Source of the DNA: Asanoa hainanensis
Lineage (GTDB): Bacteria; Actinomycetota; Actinomycetes; Mycobacteriales; Micromonosporaceae
DNA: 64,000 nt
Assembly: GCF_900188485.1 (NCBI RefSeq)
Contig: NZ_FZPH01000018.1
Location: forward strand, 62,001-126,000
Reading direction: 5' to 3'
The translations under genes and the position numbers were made by a program. Under the pieces are notes generated by a model, which searched no databases, had not been told where the DNA came from, and saw only the letters and a list, made by a program, of their open reading frames with translations. Below are positions 36,148 through 44,328 of this stretch, one piece after another. The first letter of the stretch is position 1. The number at the start of each line of letters is the position of its first letter.

Positions 36148-36468
36148 GTGGCGAGGCGCATGACCGTGGTGACGCGCGGTGGACACCATTGGAGTCAGAG
36201 TTGCCCACGCGGCGTCGGCCGGGTAAGTCCGACCAGGACGCCGAGCAGGCGCACGCTCGGGTCGGAGAGCGGCCGACCATGGGCCTTCGTTCCGCAGATC
36301 CGCAAGCATCGCCACTCAGTGGGACGCGGCGTCAACCGCCTCAACCCCGGCCATGCCGTCGTCGCTCGGTTCGACGAAATCGCCGTCCGCTGTGAAGCCA
36401 CGGTGACCGTCGCCGCGATCAACGAGCACCTACGACGTCGATACACGGCCGAGCCGAGCACTTCCTGA
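36148..36468 (+). pseudogene. Remnant of a transposase C-terminus (IS5-like)
   Basis: The frame ends with VVARFDEIAVRCEATVTVAAINEHLRR, resembling the C-terminal RYD..AVRYEATV.IAAINEWL of IS5-group transposases. No DDE residues or N-terminal region are present, and the upstream part is not recognisable, so this is a decayed fragment. No target-site duplication can be defined. Confidence 0.5.
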
Positions 36469-36477
36469 CCCGGTCAT

Positions 36478-36622
36478 GATCGGGTGTGGCTCGGCGAGGC
36501 GGCGACAGCGCGACCGCGTGATCGGGTGCGTCTGGTCTGGTTCGGGCACGGCGTGTCGACCAGACCAGGCGCACCCGATCATCCACCTGGTGCCGGATCT
36601 ACCAGACCAGGCACACCCGATC
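36478..36622. repeat. Cluster of inverted and direct 21-base repeats
   Basis: A 21-base word at 36520-36540 is followed, after 19 bases, by its inverted copy at 36560-36580 (one mismatch, a G-U in RNA) and by a third copy at 36602-36622 (one further change). A partial copy (GATCGGGTGTG) lies at 36478-36488. The cluster is in gene-free DNA and could be a MITE-like relic or protein-binding array. Confidence 0.75.
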
Positions 36623-36708
36623 TGGAACCGGCCAACCCGATCTACCCACTGCCCACACCCCGGCCATCCGACCCGGGCCGCCGCGGCCGCTCGCGGCCGC
36701 ACGCACCG

Positions 36709-36738
36709 AAGGACCCGCCGGCTTGGCCGGGGGTCCTT
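36709..36738. terminator. 13-bp hairpin, probable terminator of the minus-strand operon
   Basis: AAGGACCC (36709-36716) pairs with 36731-36738, and CCGGC with GCCGG inside, with one G-G mismatch and loop TTG. It lies 15 bases beyond the minus-strand stop at 36753 and would end the RHH-DUF4097-microprotein operon. Confidence 0.65.
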
Positions 36739-36752
36739 GGTGGACGGCGCGG

Positions 36753-36899
36753 TCAGCGCCGGGTCGCTCCGCCGTCGTCTCGGTCGCCGCGCATCGCTCG
36801 GGCGACTCGTAGCGCGAGGTGGCGACGGTTGGCGGTGCGGCGCATCTCGCGGTGGCGTTCGCCGGCGAGGGCTAGCAGGACGTTCGGGTTCTCGTACAT
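36753..36899 (-). CDS. 48-residue basic microprotein
   Basis: A short frame: MYENPNVLLALAGERHREMRR followed by a mostly helical, Arg-rich stretch and the end GDRDDGGATRR. The ATG is preceded by AAAGGA (36915-36910 on the minus strand). It lies 30 bases after the DUF4097 gene on the same strand and before a hairpin, so it is probably the last gene of that operon. The sequence suggests an amphipathic, nucleic-acid- or membrane-binding helix; function unknown. Confidence 0.6.
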   Translation of the reverse strand: MYENPNVLLALAGERHREMRRTANRRHLALRVARAMRGDRDDGGATRR

Positions 36900-36929
36900 G
36901 TCAGGGGTCCTTTCGGGTCAGGGTCAGGG

Positions 36930-37727
36930 TCAGGCGCGGTGGATGTCGATGTCGCCGCTCATGGTGCGCAGCTGGAGGGTGATCTGGCCGCCGGCGGATT
37001 CCGGGGTGTCGGCTGCGGGCTGGCTCATGTCGAGGCCGTTGCGGGTGTCGCCGGAGAGGGTCTTGACGTCGAACCAGACCCCCGTGCCGGCCAGGACGCC
37101 GATGCTGACGTCGCCCGACGCCGTGCTGATTCGGGCCGTGCCCCGCGACGCCTTGCGGATCGTCACGTCGCCGGACGCCGTGTCCACGCTGATGTCGCTG
37201 CCGGCCTCGTCGACCTGGACGTCGCCGCTCGCGTACTTGCCCGTGAACGTGCCGCCCACGAGCTGAACCCGCAGGTCGCCCGAGGCGCCCCTGGTGCGCA
37301 GGTGCCCGTCGACGCGGCCCAGTCGGACGTCGCCGCTGGCCGTGCCGACCGTCGCGTCGCCGCTGATGTGTTCCGCCCGGATGTCGCCGGAGGCCGACTC
37401 GACCTCCAGGCCGCCGACGCGGCCCTGGCAGGTGACGTCGGCCGAGGCCGACTTGCCGGTGAGCGCGCTGTCCAGCGGCACCAGCACCCGGATCGCCACC
37501 GAGCCGCTGCGCAGCCGGAAGCCGCTCTGGTCGGGGGTGGTGATGAGCAGCCGGCCGTTCTGGAACTCGACGGTCGTCTCGTCGGCGAGCCGGCGGGACT
37601 CGCCGCTGCGGCTGCCGGGCTCGACCGTGGCCACCGCAGTGGCGCGCTCCTCGGCGACCACGTCGACCGAGCCGGATGCGATCTTGAAGGCGACGGTGAT
37701 CGGACCGTCGACGGGGAACTCGGGCAT
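36930..37727 (-). CDS. DUF4097 beta-strand repeat protein
   Basis: A 265-residue protein with repeated short beta-strand units of the form SASGDI/TASGDV (for example AEHISGDATVGTASGDVRLG), giving a right-handed beta-helix-like solenoid as in DUF4097/DUF4098. No signal peptide or membrane helix is seen, so it is cytoplasmic. ATG 37727 has AAGGAG upstream. It follows the RHH regulator by 31 bases in the same orientation, suggesting regulated co-expression. Function unknown. Confidence 0.85.
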   Translation of the reverse strand: MPEFPVDGPITVAFKIASGSVDVVAEERATAVATVEPGSRSGESRRLADETTVEFQNGRLLITTPDQSGFRLRSGSVAIRVLVPLDSALTGKSASADVTCQGRVGGLEVESASGDIRAEHISGDATVGTASGDVRLGRVDGHLRTRGASGDLRVQLVGGTFTGKYASGDVQVDEAGSDISVDTASGDVTIRKASRGTARISTASGDVSIGVLAGTGVWFDVKTLSGDTRNGLDMSQPAADTPESAGGQITLQLRTMSGDIDIHRA

Positions 37728-37758
37728 CGTGCTGCTCCTTCGAAGAGAGATGGACGAG

Positions 37759-38289
37759 TCAGGCGCGGCCGTAGCCGCTGATGTGCCGGCGACCACGGCC
37801 CGGCGGGGTGGTCCAGCCGCCGGGAGGCGACGGCGGTGCGCCGGCCACGGCCGAGGCGATCGCCCGCACGAGCCAGGCGTTGACCGAGATGCCCTCGCCG
37901 GCCGCGGACCGCTCGACGGCGTCCTTGAGCCCCTCGGGCAGGCGCAGGGTGATCCGGGTGACGTCACCGCCGGCGTCAGGTGACGTCGCAGTGGCGCCGG
38001 GTGGCGCCGGGGGGACCGGCGGGGTCGGCGGCGCGGGCGGCTGGGGCAGGTGCTCGGTGACGACGAGCTCCGGCTCCCGGCCGCGTAGCCGCAGCTCGAC
38101 GCTGGCCGCGCTGAGCTTGGTGGTGACCTCGTCGGCGGCTTGGGCGAGCGCGTCGAGCAGGGCCAGCCGGGCGGCTGCGTCGATCGAGCCGCTCAGCAGC
38201 TCGGCCGCGCGAGCCACCTCGGGCCCGCCCGGCGCCGCTGCCGCGTTGAGGTCGCGGCGGAGGCTTTCGACGTACGGTGCGATGTCCAT
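37759..38289 (-). CDS. HicB-like ribbon-helix-helix transcriptional regulator
   Basis: A 176-residue protein. The N-terminal half is helical (MDIAPYVESLRRDLNAAA, LLDALAQAADEVTTKLSAA), then a Pro-rich linker, then a ribbon-helix-helix domain ITLRLPEGLKDAVERSAAGEGISVNAWLVRAI. The C-terminus is Pro/Gly/Arg-rich. The RHH domain resembles HicB/Arc DNA-binding antitoxins, but no HicA toxin lies next to it, so it is probably a regulator of its own operon with DUF4097. The start is set by CATAGT six bases before the ATG (minus strand). Confidence 0.8.
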   Translation of the reverse strand: MDIAPYVESLRRDLNAAAAPGGPEVARAAELLSGSIDAAARLALLDALAQAADEVTTKLSAASVELRLRGREPELVVTEHLPQPPAPPTPPVPPAPPGATATSPDAGGDVTRITLRLPEGLKDAVERSAAGEGISVNAWLVRAIASAVAGAPPSPPGGWTTPPGRGRRHISGYGRA

Positions 38290-38325
38290 GACGTCACTAT
38301 GCCACCGAAGTGACGTCACCGCAAG
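38289..38325 (-). promoter_or_regulatory. RHH operon promoter with two TGACGTCA operators
   Basis: On the minus strand TTGCGG (38324-38319) and CATAGT (38301-38296) are 17 bases apart. One TGACGTCA palindrome (38289-38296) covers the predicted start site; another, GTGACGTCAC (38310-38319), fills the spacer. Their centres are 22 bases apart, two helical turns, as expected for cooperative RHH dimers repressing their own promoter. Confidence 0.7.
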
Positions 38326-38412
38326 ACACAATGACGGCGTCGTGGTGTCGTGAACGCGAAGTCGCGAGGCAGGGTTAGAGTCTGGCGAGTCGCGCGAGGC
38401 AGAGGGGGCGCC

Positions 38413-39165
38413 GTGCCTGAGATCGTTCCGCCGCAGGTCAGGATCATCGCCTGGACCCATTTCGAGGCCCCGGACGATGTGCCGTGGAGCACTGACGCCG
38501 ACGGCGGCCAGGCGCTCGCGGAGTTCGCCGGGCGGGCCTGCTACCAGTCGTGGAAGAAGCCGAACCCGGCCACCGCGACCAACGCGGGTTACCTCGCCCA
38601 CATCCTCGACGTCGCACACCTCTCGGTGCTCGAGCACGGGACGGTGACCTTCTACCTCAGCGGCGTCTCCCGCTCGTTCACCCACGAGCTGATCCGTCAC
38701 CGGCACTTCAGCTACAGCCAGCTCTCCCAGCGCTACGTCCCCGGCCGGGACGCCGCGATGGTCGAGCCCGAGGTGATCGCCTCCGACCCGGACCTGCACA
38801 AGACCTTCGTCGAGGCGGCCGAGGCCAGCGTGCGGGCCTACAACGAGCTGCTGGAGGGCCTGGAGCAGAAGTTCGCCGACGAGCCCAACGGCACGCTGCG
38901 TCGCAAGCAGGCCCGCCAGGCGGCCCGGGCGGTGCTGCCCAACGCGGCGGAGACCCGGATCGTGGTCACGGGCAACTACCGTGCGTGGCGACACTTCATC
39001 AACCTGCGCGCCACCGAGGCCGCCGACGTGGAGATCCGCGAGGTCGCCGTCGAGTGCCTCCGCCAGCTCAAGGGCGTCGCGCCGAACGTGTTCGCCGACT
39101 ACGAGATCACCACGCTGCCCGACGGCTCGGAGGTCGCGTCGAGCCCGTACGCCGACCGTTCTTAG
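38413..39165 (+). CDS. thyX: FAD-dependent thymidylate synthase ThyX
   Basis: ThyX methylates dUMP to dTMP with methylene-tetrahydrofolate, FAD and NADPH. The 250-residue protein has the signature RHR-x7-S (R95-H-R97 ... S105; [17 protein letters not shown]), [19 protein letters not shown], and [23 protein letters not shown] 38413 follows GAGGGGG (38402-38408). TAGAGT at 38376-38381 is a possible -10. thyX-dapA-RNase J is a conserved actinobacterial order. Confidence 0.97.
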   Translation: MPEIVPPQVRIIAWTHFEAPDDVPWSTDADGGQALAEFAGRACYQSWKKPNPATATNAGYLAHILDVAHLSVLEHGTVTFYLSGVSRSFTHELIRHRHFSYSQLSQRYVPGRDAAMVEPEVIASDPDLHKTFVEAAEASVRAYNELLEGLEQKFADEPNGTLRRKQARQAARAVLPNAAETRIVVTGNYRAWRHFINLRATEAADVEIREVAVECLRQLKGVAPNVFADYEITTLPDGSEVASSPYADRS

Positions 39166-39169
39166 CAGG

Positions 39170-39195
39170 CCGGTCCCGGGAGCAAACCCGACCGG
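39170..39195 (+). terminator. Possible weak terminator after thyX
   Basis: CCGGTC (39170-39175) pairs with GACCGG (39190-39195), and GGG with CCC inside, with a two-base bulge. It starts five bases after the thyX stop. Confidence 0.35.
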
Positions 39196-39223
39196 ACGAG
39201 ACCGGGGCCGACCAGGCTTCCGC

Positions 39224-39229
39224 TAGGTT
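39224..39229 (+). promoter_or_regulatory. -10-like TAGGTT before dapA
   Basis: TAGGTT ends seven bases before ATG 39237. There is no ribosome-binding site, so dapA is probably translated from a leaderless mRNA. Confidence 0.5.
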
Positions 39230-39236
39230 TGTCAGC

Positions 39237-40145
39237 ATGACGCACGAGCACACTGTCGCGCGCCCGTTCGGTGAGCTGATCACGGCCATGGTGTCGCCGT
39301 TCACCCCGGACGGCGCCCTCGACCTCGACGGCGTCCAGCGCCTGGCGGCCCACCTCGTCGACGAGCAGGGCAACGACGCGCTGGTGATCAACGGCACGGC
39401 CGGCGAGTCGCCGACCACGACCGACGCCGAGAAGGAGGCCCTCGTCCGGGCCGTGGTCGAGGCGGTCGGCGACCGGGCCAAGGTGCTCGCCGGTGTCGGC
39501 ACCAACGACACCCGGCACACGATCGAGCTCGCCCTGAGCGCCGAGAAGGCGGGGGCGCACGGCCTGCTGGTCGTGACGCCCTACTACAACAAGCCTCCGC
39601 AGGCCGGCCTGCTCCGCCACTTCACGGCGGTCGCCGACGCCAGCGGCCTGCCGATCCTGCTCTACGACATCCCGCACCGCAGCGGCGTGCCGATCGAGAC
39701 CGAGACGCTGGTCCGGCTGGCCGAGCACCAGCGCATCGTGGGTGTCAAGGACGCCAAGGGCGACCTGGTCGCGACCTCGTGGGTGCTGGCCCGCACCGAC
39801 CTCGCCTACTACTCGGGCGACGACGCCGGCACGCTGCCCGCCCTGGCCGTGGGCGCGGTCGGCATCGTCGGCACCTCGACCCACTTCACCGGGCCCCAGA
39901 CCAAGGCGATGATCCAGGCGTACGCGCGCGGCGACGTCGCCGAGGCCCTCGCCCTGCACCGCCGCGTGCTGCCCCTGTTCACCGGCATCTTCCGTACCCA
40001 GGGCACGATCCTGGTCAAGGCCGGCCTCGCCCTGCAGGGCCTGCCGTCCGGCCCGGTCCGTTCGCCCCTGGTCGACGCGACCCCGGAGCAGGTCGAGCAG
40101 CTACGCGCCGACGCCGCCGCGTGCGGACTGGAGCTTGCTGCATGA
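39237..40145 (+). CDS. dapA: 4-hydroxy-tetrahydrodipicolinate synthase
   Basis: DapA condenses pyruvate with aspartate semialdehyde, the first step of the diaminopimelate/lysine branch. The 302-residue TIM barrel shows VINGTAGESPTTTDAEK, GTNDTRHTIELA, VVTPYYNKPPQAGL (Tyr of the catalytic triad), ILLYDIPHRSG, and the Schiff-base Lys in RIVGVKDAKGD. Length is normal. The stop overlaps the RNase J start (ATGA). Confidence 0.97.
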   Translation: MTHEHTVARPFGELITAMVSPFTPDGALDLDGVQRLAAHLVDEQGNDALVINGTAGESPTTTDAEKEALVRAVVEAVGDRAKVLAGVGTNDTRHTIELALSAEKAGAHGLLVVTPYYNKPPQAGLLRHFTAVADASGLPILLYDIPHRSGVPIETETLVRLAEHQRIVGVKDAKGDLVATSWVLARTDLAYYSGDDAGTLPALAVGAVGIVGTSTHFTGPQTKAMIQAYARGDVAEALALHRRVLPLFTGIFRTQGTILVKAGLALQGLPSGPVRSPLVDATPEQVEQLRADAAACGLELAA

Positions 40146-41830
40146 CACTCGCGCACCTCGAGCTCGAACCCCCGCCGCCGTTGCCGGCCGGTGGCCTGCG
40201 GGTCACCCCACTGGGCGGCCTCGGCGCGATCGGTCGCAACATGACCGTCTTCGAGTACGACGGCAAGCTGTTGATCGTCGACTGTGGAGTGCTGTTTCCC
40301 GACGTGGAGCAGCCCGGCGTCGACCTGATCCTGCCGGACTTCGCGCCGATCCTCGACCGGCTCGACGACGTCCAGGCGATCGTGCTCACGCACGGCCACG
40401 AGGACCACATCGGCGCCGTGCCCTACCTGCTGGCGCACAAGTCCGACATTCCGCTGGTCGGCTCGCAGTTCACGCTTTCGCTCGTCGAGGCCAAGCTGCA
40501 GGAGCGGCGGATCGAGCCGTACACGCTGACCGTCACCGAGGGGCAGCACGAGCGGCTCGGCCCGTTCGACGTCGAGTTCTTCGCGGTCAACCACTCGATC
40601 CCGGACGCGATGGCGGTGGCCATCCGCACGCCGGCCGGGCTCGTGCTGCACACCGGCGACTTCAAGATGGACCAGTTGCCGCTCGACGGCCGGATCACCG
40701 ACCTCGCCGGCTTCGCCCGGCTCGGTGCCGAGGGCGTCGACCTGCTGCTCTCCGATTCGACCAACGCCGAGATCCCGGGCTTCGTTACACCGGAGCGGGA
40801 GATCGGCCCGGTGCTCGACGCCATCTTCGCGAAGGCCCGCGGCCGGGTCATCGTCGCGTCGTTCGCCTCGCACGTGCACCGCGTGCAGCAGGTGCTCGAC
40901 GCCGCCGCGCTGCACGGCCGGCAGGTGGCGTTCATCGGCCGCTCGATGGTCCGCAACATGGGCATCGCTCGCGACCTCGGCCTGCTGCGGATCGAGCCGG
41001 GCCTCGTCGTCGGCATGGACGAGGCCATGCAGGCGCCGCCGGAGCGGATCGTGCTGATGTCGACCGGTTCGCAGGGCGAGCCGATGAGCGCGCTGGGCCG
41101 CATGGCCAACGGCGACCACCGGCACATCACGATCGCGCAGGGCGACACCGTCGTGCTGGCCAGCTCGCTCGTGCCCGGCAACGAGACCTCGGTCTACCGG
41201 GTGATCAACCGGCTCTCCCGGGCCGGCGCCAACGTCATCCACAAGGACGTCGCCAAGGTCCACGTCTCCGGCCACGCGCCCGCCGGTGAGCTGCTCTACC
41301 TGCTCAACGTGGTGCGGCCGAGCAACCTGCTGCCGGTGCATGGCGAGTGGCGGCACCTGCGCGCGCACGCCCGCATCGGCGTCGAGTCCGGCATCGCGCC
41401 GGAGAACGTCGTGCTCTGCGAAGACGGCGACGTGGTCGACCTGGTCGACGGCCAGGCCCGGCTGGTGGGGCACGTGCCGAGCCGCTACATCTACGTCGAC
41501 GGTCTGGCCGTCGGCGACATCGGCGAGTCGCTGCTGACCGAGCGCCGGATGCTGGGCGACGGTGGCTTCATCGCCGCCACCGTGGTGATCGACTCGGTGA
41601 CCGGCAAGGTCGTCGGCGGCCCGGCCGTGTCGGCCAAGGGCTTCTCGGAGAACCCCGAGGCCTTCGACCAGGTCATCCCGCTGATCACCGAGGCGTTGTT
41701 GCGGGCCGCGGCGGACAACATCACGGACCCACACCAGCTTCAGCAGCTGGTACGCCGGACGGTGGGCCGCTGGGTCAACGACACGTACCGCCGGCGCCCG
41801 ATGATCGTCCCGACCGTGGTCGAGGTCTGA
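40142..41830 (+). CDS. rnj: Ribonuclease J
   Basis: RNase J is a metallo-beta-lactamase/beta-CASP ribonuclease with endo- and 5'-3' exonuclease activity. The 562-residue protein has HGHEDHIG (84-91), HTGDFKMD, LLLSDSTNAEIPG, SMVRNMGIARDLG, STGSQGEPMSAL, VHVSGHAPAGEL and PVHGEWRHLRAHA, all typical. It is coupled to dapA by a four-base overlap, as in mycobacteria. It belongs with PNPase and NrnA to the RNA-decay machinery. Confidence 0.96.
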   Translation: MTLAHLELEPPPPLPAGGLRVTPLGGLGAIGRNMTVFEYDGKLLIVDCGVLFPDVEQPGVDLILPDFAPILDRLDDVQAIVLTHGHEDHIGAVPYLLAHKSDIPLVGSQFTLSLVEAKLQERRIEPYTLTVTEGQHERLGPFDVEFFAVNHSIPDAMAVAIRTPAGLVLHTGDFKMDQLPLDGRITDLAGFARLGAEGVDLLLSDSTNAEIPGFVTPEREIGPVLDAIFAKARGRVIVASFASHVHRVQQVLDAAALHGRQVAFIGRSMVRNMGIARDLGLLRIEPGLVVGMDEAMQAPPERIVLMSTGSQGEPMSALGRMANGDHRHITIAQGDTVVLASSLVPGNETSVYRVINRLSRAGANVIHKDVAKVHVSGHAPAGELLYLLNVVRPSNLLPVHGEWRHLRAHARIGVESGIAPENVVLCEDGDVVDLVDGQARLVGHVPSRYIYVDGLAVGDIGESLLTERRMLGDGGFIAATVVIDSVTGKVVGGPAVSAKGFSENPEAFDQVIPLITEALLRAAADNITDPHQLQQLVRRTVGRWVNDTYRRRPMIVPTVVEV

Positions 41831-41838
41831 GCGCGCGG

Positions 41839-42741
41839 ATGCACGCGGGCGAGTTCCCGATCGACGCCGAGCTCGTCGCGAAGCTGCTCGCCGCCCAGTT
41901 CCCGCAGTGGGCCGGGCGCCCGCTGACCCGGGTCGCGTCGTCGGGCACGGTCAACGCCCTGTTCCGCCTCGGCGACGACCTGGTCGTGCGGCTGCCCCGG
42001 GTGGACTGGTCGCTGGGCGACATCGAGACCGAGGCCACGTGGTTGCCGTGGCTCGCGCCCCGGCTCCCGGTAGCCATCCCGGAACCGGTCGCGGCCGGCC
42101 GGGCGGCTGACGGCTATCCCTGGCCGTGGGCGGTCTACCGGTGGCTGCCCGGCACGGTCCCGGTCGAGGGCCGGCTGGCCGACCCGCTCGGCCTGGCCGC
42201 CGATCTGGCGAACTTCGTCAAAGCCATGCGCGCGGTCGACGGTTCGGGATCGGCACCGCCGGCGGCTTATCGGGGTGGCGGGCATTCGTTGCTCGACGAG
42301 ACCGCGCGCAATGCGCTCGACGGGCTTGGTGGGCAGCTCGACCCGGAGACGTTGGCGGCGGCGCGGGAGGCCTGGGACGCGGATCTTGCCGTGCCGGACT
42401 ACGCCGGGCCGCCGGTGTGGCTGCACGCCGATCTCATGCCGGGCAACCTGTTGGTCGACTCACGCGGGCGGCTGAGCGCCGTGATCGACTTTGGAACCCT
42501 CGGGGTCGGTGACCCGTCCTGCGACCTGATCGTCGCCTGGAACCTGCTCACGGTTGAGGCCCGCGCCGCCTTCCGGGCCGCGCTCGACGTCGACGAGCAG
42601 ACCTGGCGGCGCGGCCGGGGGCGCTCGCTGGCGATGGCGCTGGGTTCGCTGGTCTACTACCACGAGACCAATCGGCCGTTCGCGGACAACGCCCGCTACG
42701 TGATCCGTGAGGTGCTGTGCGACCTGTCGAAGAGCCGCTGA
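41839..42741 (+). CDS. Aminoglycoside-phosphotransferase-fold kinase
   Basis: A 300-residue APH/choline-kinase-fold protein: LTRVASSGTVNALFRLGDDLVVRLPR (P-loop and nucleotide Lys/Arg region), YRWLPGTVP hinge, catalytic HADLMPGNLL (H196, D198, N203) and metal-binding VIDFGTLGVGDPSCDL. The chromosomal, non-resistance setting makes the substrate uncertain; many such proteins phosphorylate sugars, amino acids or antibiotics. It starts nine bases after RNase J. Confidence 0.85.
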   Translation: MHAGEFPIDAELVAKLLAAQFPQWAGRPLTRVASSGTVNALFRLGDDLVVRLPRVDWSLGDIETEATWLPWLAPRLPVAIPEPVAAGRAADGYPWPWAVYRWLPGTVPVEGRLADPLGLAADLANFVKAMRAVDGSGSAPPAAYRGGGHSLLDETARNALDGLGGQLDPETLAAAREAWDADLAVPDYAGPPVWLHADLMPGNLLVDSRGRLSAVIDFGTLGVGDPSCDLIVAWNLLTVEARAAFRAALDVDEQTWRRGRGRSLAMALGSLVYYHETNRPFADNARYVIREVLCDLSKSR

Positions 42742-43478
42742 CCGGCAACGTCACCGCGGGCATCGTGCGGGTGGGTGACACCGTCAGAAGGCCGGTCGGA
42801 CCCTACACCCATGCCGTCGACGCGCTGCTGCACCATCTGCACGAGGTGGGGTTCACCGGCGCTCCCCGGCCGTTCGGGCGCGACGAGCAGGGCCGGCAGG
42901 TGCTGGAGTACGTGCCCGGCGAGTCGACGATGGACATCGACCCGCGCGACCTGCCGGACCTCGGCCGGCTGCTGCGCGACCTGCACACCGCCACGGCGGA
43001 GTTCACGCCGCCGGCCGACGCGGGCTGGCACACGGAGATTCCACCGGTGGGCGTCCCGGGCTCGCCGGTCGGCGAGGTGTTCTGCCACCACGACGCCGCG
43101 CCGTGGAACCTGGTCCGTGCCGAGCGCGGCTGGGTCCTGATCGACTGGGACAACGCGGGTCCGGGCGCCCGGGCCTGGGAGCTCGCTTACTCGGCACTGA
43201 CCTGCTGCGGAATGCGCCCGGACCGCCCGGTCGAGGAGTCGGCGGCCCGGCTGCGGTCCTTCGTGGACGGCTACGGCCTAGAGCCCGGATTGCGGCCGGC
43301 CCTGGCCGGGCTGCTCGGCGTCAACGCGGGCGCCATGTACGACCTGCTGGCAACCGGCGCCCGCGAAGGCCGCCAACCCTGGGCCCGGATCTACACCGAG
43401 GACGGCCCGTTCTGGCGCGGCGTCGCCGCCTACCTCGCCGACCACCGCGCCGCATGGGCCTCAGCCCTGGCTGAGTAA
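42717..43478 (+). CDS. Phosphotransferase-fold kinase, second copy
   Basis: A 253-residue protein with the APH-type C-lobe: VLEYVPGESTMD hinge, catalytic FCHHDAAPWNLV and LIDWDNAGPGARAWELAY. The N-lobe is short (it starts TAGIVRVGDTVRRPVGPYTHAVDALLHHL), as in a subgroup of actinobacterial APH-like proteins. GTG 42717 overlaps the preceding APH gene by 25 bases, so the two are co-expressed. Substrate unknown. Confidence 0.82.
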   Translation: MRPVEEPLTGNVTAGIVRVGDTVRRPVGPYTHAVDALLHHLHEVGFTGAPRPFGRDEQGRQVLEYVPGESTMDIDPRDLPDLGRLLRDLHTATAEFTPPADAGWHTEIPPVGVPGSPVGEVFCHHDAAPWNLVRAERGWVLIDWDNAGPGARAWELAYSALTCCGMRPDRPVEESAARLRSFVDGYGLEPGLRPALAGLLGVNAGAMYDLLATGAREGRQPWARIYTEDGPFWRGVAAYLADHRAAWASALAE

Positions 43479-44246
43479 CAAGCCGACCTCCTTGGCACGG
43501 TCGCCGAGCACGACGCGGAGCAGTTTGGCCTGCTCTTCGGGGGTGGCCACCGCGCCGAGGCGTTCGATGACCTCTTCGTCGACGTTGTCCACGGCCGCTC
43601 GGGTTTCCTGCAGGCCCGCGTCTATTCGGTCGAACTGGCCGCGTAGTTGGGTGGCCACGGCCTCGTCGACCCCCGCCAGCGCGGTCAGGACCGCGGACAT
43701 CTTCTGTTCCAGGGCGACCCGGGCGGCCTTGGCCAGGTTGGCCTCGACGCGCGTCGCGCCGCTGCTGATCTTGAAGGTGATCTTGTCCAGGTCCTGGTAG
43801 AGACCCAGCGAACGGTAGTTGGCGCTGGTCAGAGCGTCGCGGTCGCGAGCCTCGAACATGTCGTCCTCCTCGGTGAACCAGGGCTTGTTGCTGCGCTCGT
43901 GCGACGTACGCGTGTTGAAGTGCACGTGCTCGGTGTGCGGCGAGGTCCCGGTGTACGGGCGCCAGGTGCCCAACCCCCAGGACCGACTGGTGATCCGGCG
44001 GTTGTAGATCACGTACTGGATGGACTCGTGCCTGATGGCGGCGTTGATGACCTTCGGCACGTCCACCCCGTCGACGTCCATGTCCCAGGCGTCCACGGAG
44101 CCGTCCGCGTCCGGGTTGTGGTCGGAGTTGGTCTCCTGATGGGCCGCGTCGCCGATGGTGCCGTCGGAGGTCTTGTCTCGCCGGGGCCAGCGGGCATTGA
44201 CCTCGTTGCGGAAGCGGGTCAGGGCGGGGTTCAAGAACCAGGCCAT
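43461..44246 (-). CDS. Phage-type zinc peptidase (endolysin-like) with helical tail
   Basis: A 261-residue protein. Residues 1-120 resemble actinophage lysin peptidases: FRNEVNARWPRRDKTSDGTIGDAAH, zinc ligands in SDHNPD, DMDVDGVDV and HTEHVHF, plus GTWRPYTG. The rest is helical (VEANLAKAARVALEQKMSAV; GQFDRIDAGLQETRAAVDNV), perhaps cell-wall or self-interaction. No signal peptide and no phage neighbours. TAACTT lies seven bases before the ATG (minus strand). Peptidoglycan cleavage is inferred. Its stop overlaps the kinase gene's end by 18 bases. Confidence 0.75.
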   Translation of the reverse strand: MAWFLNPALTRFRNEVNARWPRRDKTSDGTIGDAAHQETNSDHNPDADGSVDAWDMDVDGVDVPKVINAAIRHESIQYVIYNRRITSRSWGLGTWRPYTGTSPHTEHVHFNTRTSHERSNKPWFTEEDDMFEARDRDALTSANYRSLGLYQDLDKITFKISSGATRVEANLAKAARVALEQKMSAVLTALAGVDEAVATQLRGQFDRIDAGLQETRAAVDNVDEEVIERLGAVATPEEQAKLLRVVLGDRAKEVGLLLSQG

Positions 44247-44328
44247 ATGCCCGAAGTTACCGGTCTGTACGGACGCGACCTATCCCCCGCGAGCGGGACA
44301 GGGAGTAGGACAAAGAGCGGAACAAGGG

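Noticed and set aside
36478-36622. CRISPR-like array at the 21-base repeats
   Set aside because: Only three copies, one inverted, with no regular spacing and no cas genes.
37759-38289. HicAB toxin-antitoxin pair
   Set aside because: The RHH domain is HicB-like but no HicA-type toxin gene lies on either side.
41839-43478. Aminoglycoside resistance determinants
   Set aside because: The kinase motifs are only fold-level and no resistance-type neighbours or mobile element are present.
43461-44246. Prophage
   Set aside because: Only the lysin-like gene has a phage character; neighbours are ordinary chromosomal genes.
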